Assembly: GCA_029259915.1 (NCBI GenBank)
Contig: JAJDED010000001.1
Location: 5,001 to 69,000 of the forward strand
Direction: 5' to 3'
DNA: 64,000 nucleotides
Source of the DNA: Planctomycetota bacterium
GTDB taxonomy: Bacteria > Planctomycetota > Planctomycetia > Pirellulales > Lacipirellulaceae
Positions 8,768 through 17,818 of the stretch are shown in pieces. Position numbers and translations under genes: made by a program. The notes under the pieces were generated by a model, which saw only the letters and a list, made by a program, of their open reading frames with translations, had not been told where the DNA came from and ran no database searches. How positions within the stretch are numbered: the first letter of the stretch is position 1; each line of letters opens with the position of its first letter.

Positions 8768-11700
8768 ATGGCCGCAGAGGTGCAGATTGTTGTCGGGCCA
8801 GCCCGATCGGGGAAAACGGGGCTGCTGCTCAAGGGGTATCGGGAGTTTCTCCGCACTCTGCAGTGGGATCAGCTTGCTGGCGAGGGTCTTTGGCTCTGCC
8901 CCAGCCACCGGTCGGTGGCCGCATTGCGAGATACGCTGGTTGAAGGGAACACGGAGGGTTTTCTCGATCCGCGGCTAATGACCTTCGCACAGTTCGCCGA
9001 AACGGTGGTTGCCAAGAGTGCTCGGCTGGTAAGGCCAATCTCGCGATTGCAGCAGCGGCGGATTCTTCAGCGTGTGGTTAAGCGGCTACTCGATGAAGAC
9101 AAGTTGCGACACTTTGCCCCGGTTGCTGCTACGCCCGGTTTCTTGCTTCAAGTCGGGCAATGGATTGCCGAACTCAAGCGACAGGACATTTGGGCTGAGG
9201 ATTTCCGCAAACGGGTTGGCGACCCGCGCGACCGCGATCTGTCGAACATCTACGGCGCGTACCAAAGGGAATTGCAGATTGGCAACCTGTACGACGCCGA
9301 AGGACGATTTTGGGCCGCCCGCGAAGTGCTGCAAGATCAGCCGGCGGTGGGCAATCAGGATTTTGGTCTAGTAGTGGTCGACGGCTTTACCGATTTTACG
9401 ACTGCGCAGTTCGACATTTTACAGATCCTCGCCCAGCGGTCGGCGCGGTTGAATATTTCCCTCACCGGGGATCCAGATTGCTTGGAGACAGGCAACGAAA
9501 CCGACGGTAGAACGCTGCTATTCGCCAAAGTGCGGAACACTTTGGCACGATTGCGCGAATTGCTCCCCGACGCGGTATTGCAGCCTTGTGTGCCCACACA
9601 CTGGGCGAATGCGAGTTTGCAACAGGCTGAGAAAAGGCTGTTTGCCCACTCTGAGTTGGAGTCCACGGACGAAACGCCCACGGAGAGTCAACCGATTGGT
9701 GTCGAAATCTTCGCCGCAAACGGCAACCAGGGCGAAATTGAAGAGATTGCCCGGCGGGTCAAACGGCTGCTGCTCGCTGGCTCGGTCCGTCCGCAGGACA
9801 TTCTCATCGTCTTCCCACGGCTCGGCGAATCGGCCGACCGAGTGCGGGAGGTTTGCTGCGACTTTGGAATTCCCGTGGATATCGAGTCACAACCCCGGCT
9901 GGCGGCCTGTCCGCTGGTTCGGGCTGTGATTGGTTTGCTGCGGCTAGAACTAGAAGATTGGCCATTTCGGCAACTGTTAGGGACTGTCACCAACCGTCTG
10001 TTTAGCGCCTTGGACCCAACGGATTCCAATTCCGATGCCCGCGTGGCGTTGGAACACTGCATCCGCGCTGCCCAAATCCCCCGCGGGAAAAAACGACTGC
10101 TGGACCAACTACGCTACTGGGAAGAATCGCTTGGCGTCGGGGAAGACAATATTCCTGATGCGGACGTTTCGCCCGCAAGCGAACGTACCAAGCTGGCGCT
10201 TCGAGCCGCGCTGGCACTCCCCGTTTTGAAGGAGCTTGCCGACTGCTTGGATGAATTCTCGGCTCAGGCTTCACTCGACACTTGGATCGAGCGTGTGCAA
10301 GGGCTGCTCGCAAAACTGGGGTGCTTGACGACAAAGGGGTACCAGGATTCGCAAGTCCAGGAGAGCACCGCATGGAAACCCTTGCACCGAGGGCTGTTGT
10401 CGATTGGCCAGATCGATAAGTTAGCGTCGGACGAACCGTCGGCCCTCGGTCTGCAGGGGTTTCTGGAGTTGGTCGAAATGGTTGCCGCGGAGCTAACGCT
10501 TCCCCGGACACATGACGATGTGGGCCGGGTGCGGGTGCTCAGTGCCGAATCTGCCCGGCATGTGTCGGCCCCGCATGTTTTTCTGGCCGGATTGAGTGAA
10601 CAGGCATTTTCGGCCGCGGAAACCGCGGGGCGGCTTTCCTTGGACAGTGACTTCAAACGTCCAAATACCTTGGAAGAAGTTGCGCTAAGCCGCGAAGCGG
10701 CGCAAAGCGAGGCGATGCTGCTGTTTTCCACTTTAGTCACACGGGCGACAGAAAGTTTGACATTAAGCTACCCGGCATTGGACAAGAAAGGTCAGTCCTT
10801 GCCCCCCTGCCCGCTGCTGAACGAGTTGGAACAGGCGTTTGTTCCGCACACGATTCCGAAAACCACGCAACCGCTGAGCAATGCCACGTTTACGGACGAA
10901 ATGCCGTTAAGCATTTCCGCCACACGGCAGCAGGCCGTATCGCGGGCCTTGGAAAACGATCCGAGTTGGCTGGCCGACATGGCAGGATCGACCGAAGCAG
11001 TCAATATGCTCGACGGCATCGAGTGCATCGCGGCCCGGGCAGATCGCGAGCATTATAGTCCCTACGAAGGGTTGCTCCTCAACCGACCAGCCCGTCAGGC
11101 GCTGGGGCGACGTTTTGGCACTGAGCATTTGTGGAGCCCCAGCCAACTGGAAAGCTATGCCACGTGCCCCTTCCGGTTCTTTAACGAGCAGCTTTTGTCG
11201 TTGGAACCACTTGCGGAACTCACGCTCCGCAACGATGCGCGACGCCGGGGGAGCTTGCTGCATCAGGTACTGGCTTCGGTTCATCAGCAGATAAGCGAAC
11301 AGCTCGATTCGCTCGATGCCGATCAGCGGCAATCGGTGTTGACCGAGCAATTCCGTAAGACGCTTGATGCCGAAATCGCCGCCAACCCACTCCGGGGTCT
11401 CGAACAAGCTTTACGCGAAATCGAACGCCGCGAGATTGAAGCCTGGGCCCCGGATTATGCTCAGCAGGAGTGCGATTACCGCGTCAGGTGGGATTCGCTC
11501 GACGAACCGCTGCGTCCAAAGTTTCTGGAGGTCCGCTTCGGCCCGCAGGTCCTTGGCCAGCAGCAGGCCGAGAACGAAGCCTCTACGGCGTTGCCGTTTG
11601 AGCTTGATCTGGGGAATGAACAGATTCGCATCACAGGGCAGATCGACCGCATCGACGTTGGCCGGGTGGGCAATGTGACCGTGTTTAACATTATCGATTA

Positions 11701-12160
11701 CAAGTCGGGCAAAGAAGTTCGATTCAGCAGCGACAAAGTCCGCGCCGGGCGCCAATTGCAACTGCCACTCTACGCGCTGGCCGCCGAGCAATTGTTGCTG
11801 GCCGATCAAGAAGCCCAAGCCTTGTCCACGGGCTATTGGAACATTCGCGGTAAGGGATTCGAAAAGGGGGCTTTTGACATACGTGAAGCGGACGAAGAAG
11901 GGCTTCACGTCTCCGACCAATGGCCAGCGCTCCGAGACGACATTTTAGAAAGGGTCCAGCAGTTGGTTTCAGGAATCCGCGCTGGGGAATTCCCAGTGTA
12001 CAACGAGGATGAGAATTGCACGCGGTCGTGCAATTTTCGCACCATCTGCCGCATTGCCCAGATTCGAAGCCTGGGAAAAGAGTGGTTGCCGACTAAACAT
12101 GAAAAAAAACAAACTGAATTGGAACCGCCAAGAGCGCCAAGGACGCCAAGAAACGATTGA
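8768..12160 (+). CDS. addB: AddB-like helicase/nuclease subunit
   Basis: The 1130-residue product should pair with the AddA encoded next to it to resect double-strand breaks for recombination. A Walker A motif is at the N-terminus (VVGPARSGKTGLLL, about residue 8). The C-terminal PD-(D/E)XK nuclease has IDRID and IIDYKSGKEVRF (about residue 975), and four cysteines suitable for the AddB iron-sulfur cluster: one in YATCPFRFF (about residue 800) and three in NCTRSCNFRTIC (about residue 1083). GAGGAATCTGAT precedes the ATG. The last 14 residues, ELEPPRAPRTPRND, and the stop are encoded by a dispersed repeat that starts at 12116, so the native C-terminus may have been replaced. Confidence 0.9.
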   Translation: MAAEVQIVVGPARSGKTGLLLKGYREFLRTLQWDQLAGEGLWLCPSHRSVAALRDTLVEGNTEGFLDPRLMTFAQFAETVVAKSARLVRPISRLQQRRILQRVVKRLLDEDKLRHFAPVAATPGFLLQVGQWIAELKRQDIWAEDFRKRVGDPRDRDLSNIYGAYQRELQIGNLYDAEGRFWAAREVLQDQPAVGNQDFGLVVVDGFTDFTTAQFDILQILAQRSARLNISLTGDPDCLETGNETDGRTLLFAKVRNTLARLRELLPDAVLQPCVPTHWANASLQQAEKRLFAHSELESTDETPTESQPIGVEIFAANGNQGEIEEIARRVKRLLLAGSVRPQDILIVFPRLGESADRVREVCCDFGIPVDIESQPRLAACPLVRAVIGLLRLELEDWPFRQLLGTVTNRLFSALDPTDSNSDARVALEHCIRAAQIPRGKKRLLDQLRYWEESLGVGEDNIPDADVSPASERTKLALRAALALPVLKELADCLDEFSAQASLDTWIERVQGLLAKLGCLTTKGYQDSQVQESTAWKPLHRGLLSIGQIDKLASDEPSALGLQGFLELVEMVAAELTLPRTHDDVGRVRVLSAESARHVSAPHVFLAGLSEQAFSAAETAGRLSLDSDFKRPNTLEEVALSREAAQSEAMLLFSTLVTRATESLTLSYPALDKKGQSLPPCPLLNELEQAFVPHTIPKTTQPLSNATFTDEMPLSISATRQQAVSRALENDPSWLADMAGSTEAVNMLDGIECIAARADREHYSPYEGLLLNRPARQALGRRFGTEHLWSPSQLESYATCPFRFFNEQLLSLEPLAELTLRNDARRRGSLLHQVLASVHQQISEQLDSLDADQRQSVLTEQFRKTLDAEIAANPLRGLEQALREIERREIEAWAPDYAQQECDYRVRWDSLDEPLRPKFLEVRFGPQVLGQQQAENEASTALPFELDLGNEQIRITGQIDRIDVGRVGNVTVFNIIDYKSGKEVRFSSDKVRAGRQLQLPLYALAAEQLLLADQEAQALSTGYWNIRGKGFEKGAFDIREADEEGLHVSDQWPALRDDILERVQQLVSGIRAGEFPVYNEDENCTRSCNFRTICRIAQIRSLGKEWLPTKHEKKQTELEPPRAPRTPRND

Positions 12161-12262
12161 AGAAAACAAGATGCGGGGTGAGATATCAGGGAACCAATTG
12201 GATTGTCCGATGGTTGCCATTATCTTTCTGTCCCCTGACCTCCGACCTCTGACCTCTTCTGC
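12116..12262 (+). repeat. Dispersed ~140-bp repeat, copy 1 (overlaps the addB 3' end)
   Basis: The segment runs from GAATTGGAACCGCCAAGAGC through GCCAAGGACGCCAAG, then GGATTGTCCGATGGTTGCCA and TATCTTTCTG, to TGACCTCCGACCTCTGACC. Read on the opposite strand, 43590-43722 matches it nearly end to end at roughly 80% by eye. A fragment of the CGCCAAG part recurs at 18950-18990, and the GACCTCCGACCTC part at 6770-6802. It contains no frame of its own. Confidence 0.85.
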
Positions 12263-12268
12263 AAAAAC

Positions 12269-15200
12269 ATGAGCCTGTCCACTTCACTTTCGCGACTCAC
12301 CGATGAACAAACAGCCGCCCTGGCTGCGTACGACCGCTCCGTATCGCTTGCGGCAGGGGCCGGCTGCGGCAAGACGTTTGTCCTGACCGAACGATTTCTT
12401 TCGTATCTCGATCCGCGTATCTTCGAACCCGAGGCGGAACTGCAAGAGCTGGTGGCCATCACCTTTACGGACGCAGCCGCCCGGGAGATGCGAGAGCGTA
12501 TCCGAGGGCGTTGTGCTCAACGTCTCCAGGAGGCCGACACTGGCGAAGTAAAAACCGCCTGGCAACGACTTCTTCGCAGCATGGACGATGCAAAGATCAG
12601 CACGATCCACTCGTTCTGCACCACATTGCTACGTAACCATGCGGCTGAAGCGCATTTGGATCCGCGGTTCGAGTTGCTCGACCCCGCCGCGGCAGAGTTG
12701 TTGCGACTGCAAACGCTCGACGATCGGCTGCGTGAATTGTTGATGGCCAGTGACGAACGGCTGATCCAACTCGCAACACGTTTCGGCTTAAGCAAGCTCC
12801 GCAACGATGTTGCACGTCTGATGGAGAAAAATCCCTGGCCGACGATCGAACGTTGGCATTCAGCCACCTCCGATGAGCTTGTCGCGGTTTGGCGTGAATA
12901 CTATGCAGAAAAGGTGATTCGCGAATCTGTGGCAACATTTGTGGCAAGTGATCCACTGTCCGAGTTGCGTCAAATCTGCCAGGCGGCCGAGGTGACCAAA
13001 GAGGATCTGCCAGGGCATTTGCAATCAATCTTGCAGGTGATTGGCGAATTATCCACCAGCGCAGAGCCGGCTGCTTCGCTCGATCAGCTTCGGCAACTTG
13101 CACGCGTCCAGGGTGTGTGTAGGAAAGCCGACTGGGTCGACGAGAAGGAGTTCGATTGTTTCAAAAACACCTGCAAAGCGGTCCGCGACCTGATCGATAA
13201 AAGCATTATTCTCAAGCCAATTGAGGAAGAGGCGTTGCTGGAAGCCGCAACGGTTGGTTTGGATTTATTGCACGTGGTGGCGGACGTGGCGGAAATTTAC
13301 GACTCGGTCAAGCAAGAGCAAGGTGTGCTGGAATTCGACGATCTGCTGATCCGCGCCCACCGATTGTTGGTCGATCCGCAGCACGCCGCCTTGCAAAAAA
13401 GGATCACCGGCAACGCGCGGCTGCTGATGGTCGATGAATTTCAGGATACCGATCCCCTGCAGGTGGCGATCGTCAAGGCCCTGTGCGGCAACGATTGGTC
13501 GCAACAAGGTTTGTTTGTGGTCGGCGATCAGAAGCAGTCGATCTACCGGTTTCGCGGGGCGGAACCACGGGTTTCTAGCGAATTAAGAGCCACTTTGCCT
13601 GCGGAAAGCCGTCTGTCGCTGACAACCAATTTCCGCAGCCAGCCGGCGATTCTCGACTTTGTGAACGCTCTGTTCCATGGAGCATTTGTAGAAGAATATG
13701 AACCGTTGCGACCCAACCGCCCGCAACTGACAGAAACGCCCGCGGTGGAGTTTCTCTGGGCGGAGGCCGTGCCCAGCAATTCTCGAACACCATCGCAACA
13801 AGGCACCACCAAACAATCGCGGGCACACGAGGCCGATTTGATTGCCCGGCGGTTGGCGGAACTTCTCGGCTCGGAAAAGCCCCTTGTTGTCGATCCTGGG
13901 GCGGCAAACGCCGCCGGTCCGAGACCGCTGCAATTGGGCGACATCGCCATTCTGATGCGATCGCTTAGCGACGTGCCAATCTACGAAGAGGCGTTGCGTC
14001 GGCACGGCTTGGATTATTATTTGACCGGTGGCCGGGCGTTTTATGCGCAGCAAGAGATTTACGACATTCTGCATCTACTGCGCTCTGTTGCCAGTGCGGC
14101 CGACGAATTGAGCCTGGCGGGGGCCCTTCGCAGTCCATTTTTTGCCCTCCAGGACGAGACCCTGTTTTGGCTTGTGGAGGAGCATGGTTCACTCAACGCG
14201 GGGCTATTTGCACCAGAATTGCCGAGCCAGTTGACAGCCGACGAGCGGAGCAAGGCGTCGCGCGCCGCGACGATTCTCCGCGATTTGCGCGATCAGAAAG
14301 ATCGCCTGCTGGTCGCCCAATTGTTGAACGCGGCGTTCCGCAAGACCGGCTACGACGCAGCGCTGCTGAGCGAGTTTCTTGGCGATCGCAAATTGGCGAA
14401 TGTCCGGAAACTGGTTGAGCATGCGCGAGTTTTAGATCGCACCCGCCCCGGGGATCTGAGCGCGATGATCACCCAACTTTCCGAGTTCGTAGTGCGCGAT
14501 CCCAAAGAACCCTTGGCGGCGACACGCTCCGAAGGAAATGTGATTCGAATCATGACAATCCACAATGCCAAGGGATTAGAGTTTCCCTTGGTAGTCGTCC
14601 CGGACCTTGAACGAAAAAACATGCCTGGAACCCATCTACCCGTATGCGACCCCGAGCTCGGGCCACTCGTGCCGATGGATGACAAAACGAAGACTGTTGG
14701 CTGGGATATGCACCATGTGCTGGAGCAAGAGCAGGACCTCGAAGAGCGTAAACGTCTGCTCTATGTTGCTTGCACGCGCGCAGCGGATTACCTGCTGCTC
14801 TCCAGCAGTGTGAAAGATCTCGCGAAGCCGCAAAGCGACTGGATGCGACTGCTCGGCAAACGTTTTGATTTGGCCAGTGGCCAGTTCCGGGGATCGCTCC
14901 CTGAAGATTACGAATTTCCCGAGGTGCGCGTCACAACTAGCCCACCGAAAGTTGATCAGAAAACTGCCGGCAAATCGCAAGGAAAACAACTTGGTAAACT
15001 GCTGGAAAAAACGCGGAAACTTGCCGCTGCCGGCACTGGAGACCTGCCCGAAACGATGAGGCCGATTGCGGTCGATTTGCAAAGCCGGCGTCGATTCTCG
15101 TTCTCCCGTCTGTCGGGCCAATTGACGAGCGTTTCTTCGTCCCAAAATGCACCAGAGAGGACTGACGGACAGCTTGATTCTGGGTTGGACCCACTCGGAT

Positions 15201-15748
15201 TTGGAACACTCGTTCATAGCGTGTTAGAGCGAGTAAATTTCAGTGGAGACGATAATCTTGCTCAATTATGTCGGCATCTGGCGCCACAGCATCTTCAGAC
15301 CAATTCTGAAGAAGCAGCGGCTGAGGCGGCACAACTAGTCGCTGGATTTCTTGAAAGCGATCGAGCAGCAAAGCTTGCCGGGGCCCGGACGATTCGTCGT
15401 GAAGTTGAATTCCTGCTACCCTGGCCCGCGGGCGATGGAAAACGATATCTGCAAGGATTTATTGATTGTCTTTACCAAGATGCCGCCGGGGATTGGCATC
15501 TCGTCGATTACAAATCGAACCAAGTCGACGCCGCAGGAGTCCATTCGGCAGCGCAGCCGTATGAATTGCAAATGTTTATCTACTCCCGCGCTTGCGAGCA
15601 GGCGCTGGGCGTAGCGCCGGTTGAACGCGTATTGCACTTTTTGCGGCCACAAGCCGAAACCTCGTTTACTTGGGATGACGCAGCCCAAGCGGAAATGACT
15701 GCCCAACTAAATCAAGCGATCCAAACACAAATACAGCCACTGGCATGA
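12269..15748 (+). CDS. addA: AddA-like UvrD/Rep-family helicase-nuclease
   Basis: 1159 residues, a usual AddA length. Superfamily 1A helicase motifs appear in order: Walker A GAGCGKT (about residue 30), FTDAAAREMRERI, Walker B VDEFQDTDPLQ (about 387), GDQKQSIYRFRGAEP, LTTNFRSQPAIL, IRIMTIHNAKGLEFP and RRLLYVACTRA-like YVACTRAADYLLL. The C-terminal RecB-type nuclease has GFIDCLYQD and HLVDYKSNQVD (about residue 1079). With AddB it would unwind and degrade DNA ends and load the recombinase. It lies 108 bases after addB, the gap being filled by the repeat, and its TGA overlaps the cca start codon as ATGA, which implies coupled translation. Confidence 0.94.
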   Translation: MSLSTSLSRLTDEQTAALAAYDRSVSLAAGAGCGKTFVLTERFLSYLDPRIFEPEAELQELVAITFTDAAAREMRERIRGRCAQRLQEADTGEVKTAWQRLLRSMDDAKISTIHSFCTTLLRNHAAEAHLDPRFELLDPAAAELLRLQTLDDRLRELLMASDERLIQLATRFGLSKLRNDVARLMEKNPWPTIERWHSATSDELVAVWREYYAEKVIRESVATFVASDPLSELRQICQAAEVTKEDLPGHLQSILQVIGELSTSAEPAASLDQLRQLARVQGVCRKADWVDEKEFDCFKNTCKAVRDLIDKSIILKPIEEEALLEAATVGLDLLHVVADVAEIYDSVKQEQGVLEFDDLLIRAHRLLVDPQHAALQKRITGNARLLMVDEFQDTDPLQVAIVKALCGNDWSQQGLFVVGDQKQSIYRFRGAEPRVSSELRATLPAESRLSLTTNFRSQPAILDFVNALFHGAFVEEYEPLRPNRPQLTETPAVEFLWAEAVPSNSRTPSQQGTTKQSRAHEADLIARRLAELLGSEKPLVVDPGAANAAGPRPLQLGDIAILMRSLSDVPIYEEALRRHGLDYYLTGGRAFYAQQEIYDILHLLRSVASAADELSLAGALRSPFFALQDETLFWLVEEHGSLNAGLFAPELPSQLTADERSKASRAATILRDLRDQKDRLLVAQLLNAAFRKTGYDAALLSEFLGDRKLANVRKLVEHARVLDRTRPGDLSAMITQLSEFVVRDPKEPLAATRSEGNVIRIMTIHNAKGLEFPLVVVPDLERKNMPGTHLPVCDPELGPLVPMDDKTKTVGWDMHHVLEQEQDLEERKRLLYVACTRAADYLLLSSSVKDLAKPQSDWMRLLGKRFDLASGQFRGSLPEDYEFPEVRVTTSPPKVDQKTAGKSQGKQLGKLLEKTRKLAAAGTGDLPETMRPIAVDLQSRRRFSFSRLSGQLTSVSSSQNAPERTDGQLDSGLDPLGFGTLVHSVLERVNFSGDDNLAQLCRHLAPQHLQTNSEEAAAEAAQLVAGFLESDRAAKLAGARTIRREVEFLLPWPAGDGKRYLQGFIDCLYQDAAGDWHLVDYKSNQVDAAGVHSAAQPYELQMFIYSRACEQALGVAPVERVLHFLRPQAETSFTWDDAAQAEMTAQLNQAIQTQIQPLA

Positions 15749-16986
15749 CCGATCAAGAACAACAAAGAGCGTTCGCTCTCACAATTGTGCGGCAATTATG
15801 CGATGCAGGCTACGAAGCCTTGTGGGCCGGGGGATGTGTGCGCGATTATCTTCTGGGGCACGAGCCGAAAGACTACGACGTCGCCACAAGCGCGCGGCCT
15901 GAAGAAATCCGAGAATTGTTCGGCAAGCGACGCACCCTGGCACTCGGGGCCGCCTTTGGCGTGATTACCGTGCTGGGAGGCGGTCCACGCGAGCCGATCG
16001 AAGTGGCTACTTTTCGCACCGACATCGATTATCTCGACGGACGCCACCCGAACCAGGTGGCATTCACCGACGCAAAACACGACGCCCAACGACGCGATTT
16101 TACAATCAACGGGCTTTTCTATGATCCGATTCATGAGAAGCTCATCGATTACGTCGACGGCGAAAGCGATCTCCAAGCCAAAATGGTGCGCGCCATCGGC
16201 GACCCGGCCGCACGGTTTGCGGAAGACAAGCTGCGGATGTTGCGCGCAATTCGTTTTGCAACCGCGCTTGATTTCTCGATCGACGAGGAAACACTCTCCG
16301 CGGTTCGTGAGATGGCGAGCGAAATCTCGGTCGTGAGTGCCGAGCGCATTGGTGCCGAGCTGCGGCGGATGCTCGTCGATCGGCATCGTGCGCGGGCCGT
16401 GCAACTTTTGCAGGAAACGGGGTTGTTGCATCACGTCGCAAAGGACTGCGCGTCACTCTCGGAACCCGATTTTTTGGCAACGCTGGAAGTTCTCCGCCGA
16501 CTTCAAAAACCCAGCTTGCCTCTGGCACTGGCGGCACTGCTCCACAAGGTTGGTGACGACGGCGTTGGCCGAGCTGTTTCGCGCGATTTGAGGTTCACCA
16601 CCAAGGAGGGCGATCTTACCCAGTGGTTGCTGTCCAATGTTCGCTTGATCGGAGAAGCTGGAAAGTTGCCTTGGCCGGAGATTCAGCCGTTGCTCGCCCA
16701 CCCCGACGGTGCAAAATTAGTCGCATTCTACGAAGCACTTGCCGGCGGCGAAGACGTGGCATCGGCATTTTGCCGGGCGAAAATGGGGCTACCGCGACCG
16801 GAACTCGATCCCGACCCGCTGGTCAGCGGGAACGACCTCATCGCCCATGGCGTACAGCCTGGCCCGCTGTTTTCCAAGTTGCTCAAGCATCTCCGCAGCG
16901 AACAGCTTGAAGGCCACATCCAAAATCGCCAGCAAGCGCTCAATCTGGTAGACCCCTGGCTGCAAAGCCAGCAGGATCAACAATAG
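15745..16986 (+). CDS. cca: CCA-adding tRNA nucleotidyltransferase (class II)
   Basis: The enzyme builds or repairs the 3' CCA end of tRNAs. Residues 20-45 hold the signature GGCVRDYLLG followed by KDYDVATSA, whose two aspartates bind catalytic metal; further family motifs are EVATFRTD, DAQRRDFTINGLFYDP, RFAEDKLRMLRAIRFA (the nucleotide-recognition region) and ERIGAELRRML. The length of 413 residues is normal for class II enzymes. A C-terminal HD domain is not obvious. It is translationally coupled to addA by a 4-base overlap. The tRNA-Leu in this window lacks an encoded CCA, so the adding activity, not only repair, would be needed. Confidence 0.95.
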   Translation: MTDQEQQRAFALTIVRQLCDAGYEALWAGGCVRDYLLGHEPKDYDVATSARPEEIRELFGKRRTLALGAAFGVITVLGGGPREPIEVATFRTDIDYLDGRHPNQVAFTDAKHDAQRRDFTINGLFYDPIHEKLIDYVDGESDLQAKMVRAIGDPAARFAEDKLRMLRAIRFATALDFSIDEETLSAVREMASEISVVSAERIGAELRRMLVDRHRARAVQLLQETGLLHHVAKDCASLSEPDFLATLEVLRRLQKPSLPLALAALLHKVGDDGVGRAVSRDLRFTTKEGDLTQWLLSNVRLIGEAGKLPWPEIQPLLAHPDGAKLVAFYEALAGGEDVASAFCRAKMGLPRPELDPDPLVSGNDLIAHGVQPGPLFSKLLKHLRSEQLEGHIQNRQQALNLVDPWLQSQQDQQ

Positions 16987-17095
16987 AAGAATCTCAAGGT
17001 AACTTGGCAATCGATCTTGTGGATGGTAGACGCCCAGCGATTGTCTATCTACGATCTACGCTGATCTTTCTAGCTAAGTTTTAGGAGCTGACACG

Positions 17096-17605
17096 ATGGA
17101 ACCGGGACTATTTGATATTCCAGCTGATCTGACCCCATTGCTTGCCGCGGGTCTGCCGGAAATCACCGGCACGTATGTGGTACAACTCGCGTCGCGAGCA
17201 CTGCACATTCTCTCGGCAATCATTCTTGTGGGCGGACTATTTTATCTGCGCACCGTTCTCTCGCCAGCAGGCGCGGAAGCTTGCTTTGCGGGTCGGCGCC
17301 ATGTTTGGGCGCGCTGGGTCGGCATTTCCACGGGTCTGCTGGTTGCCAGCGGCACGTACAACTTGCTGGTGATTATGAATCAAACAAGAGCTGAAGAGAG
17401 CAAATTGCCGGGGGCATATCTCACGATATTACTAATCAAATTCTTGTTGGCCTTGCTGGTGATGTTTATCGCGGCGATCTTGGCCGGAAAGACCGAAGCT
17501 GCCGATCGATTCCGTACCCAAATAGGCAAGTGGCTCAACATCGCCTGGCTGGCGGCCGTGGGAATCGTTGTCTTGGCCGCAATGCTACGAACTTTTCATC
17601 AATGA
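17096..17605 (+). CDS. Four-helix integral membrane protein, CopD-like
   Basis: 169 residues with four hydrophobic segments at about 35-55 (ALHILSAIILVGGLFYL), 75-95 (WVGISTGLLVASGTYNLLVI), 105-130 (LTILLIKFLLALLVMFIAAIL) and 145-165 (WLNIAWLAAVGIVVLAAML). The first helix includes the HILSAIILVGG pattern seen in CopD and related heme or copper membrane proteins, and a conserved-looking His lies in it. TAGGAGCTGACACG precedes the ATG. The ligand and role are unknown. It is the third or fourth gene of the addB-addA-cca direction but is separated by 109 bases, so it may have its own promoter. Confidence 0.7.
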   Translation: MEPGLFDIPADLTPLLAAGLPEITGTYVVQLASRALHILSAIILVGGLFYLRTVLSPAGAEACFAGRRHVWARWVGISTGLLVASGTYNLLVIMNQTRAEESKLPGAYLTILLIKFLLALLVMFIAAILAGKTEAADRFRTQIGKWLNIAWLAAVGIVVLAAMLRTFHQ

Positions 17606-17647
17606 GCAATGCGAACATCGTATTAAAAAATCACAGGAGTCTCGTGA

Positions 17648-17818
17648 ATGGATAAGAAGGCAAAAAAACGAGTCGAAGTACTTCGCAAGAAGATCGACCA
17701 ACTTCTGCAACGATTGGCAGGCGCGAAACAACAGCCGGACGACCCCGACGAGCCCGCACGAATTCAGGCCGAAATCGACGCTGCCAAGGAAGAAATTACA
17801 AAGCTCAAGGCATCGTGA
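17648..17818 (+). CDS. Small coiled-coil protein (56 residues)
   Basis: The frame reads MDKKAKKRVEVLRKKIDQLL, then QRLAGAKQQPDDPDEPARIQ, then AEIDAAKEEITKLKAS. It is two charged amphipathic helices separated by a Gln-Pro-Asp turn, so a helical hairpin or coiled coil is likely. CAGGAGTC lies about seven bases upstream of the ATG, which supports translation, and the high Lys/Glu content is not what random sequence gives. I recall similar short proteins in other planctomycetes but cannot check this here. Its last 14 bases overlap the 3' end of the opposite-strand LEPR-XLL gene. Function is unknown. Confidence 0.78.
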   Translation: MDKKAKKRVEVLRKKIDQLLQRLAGAKQQPDDPDEPARIQAEIDAAKEEITKLKAS

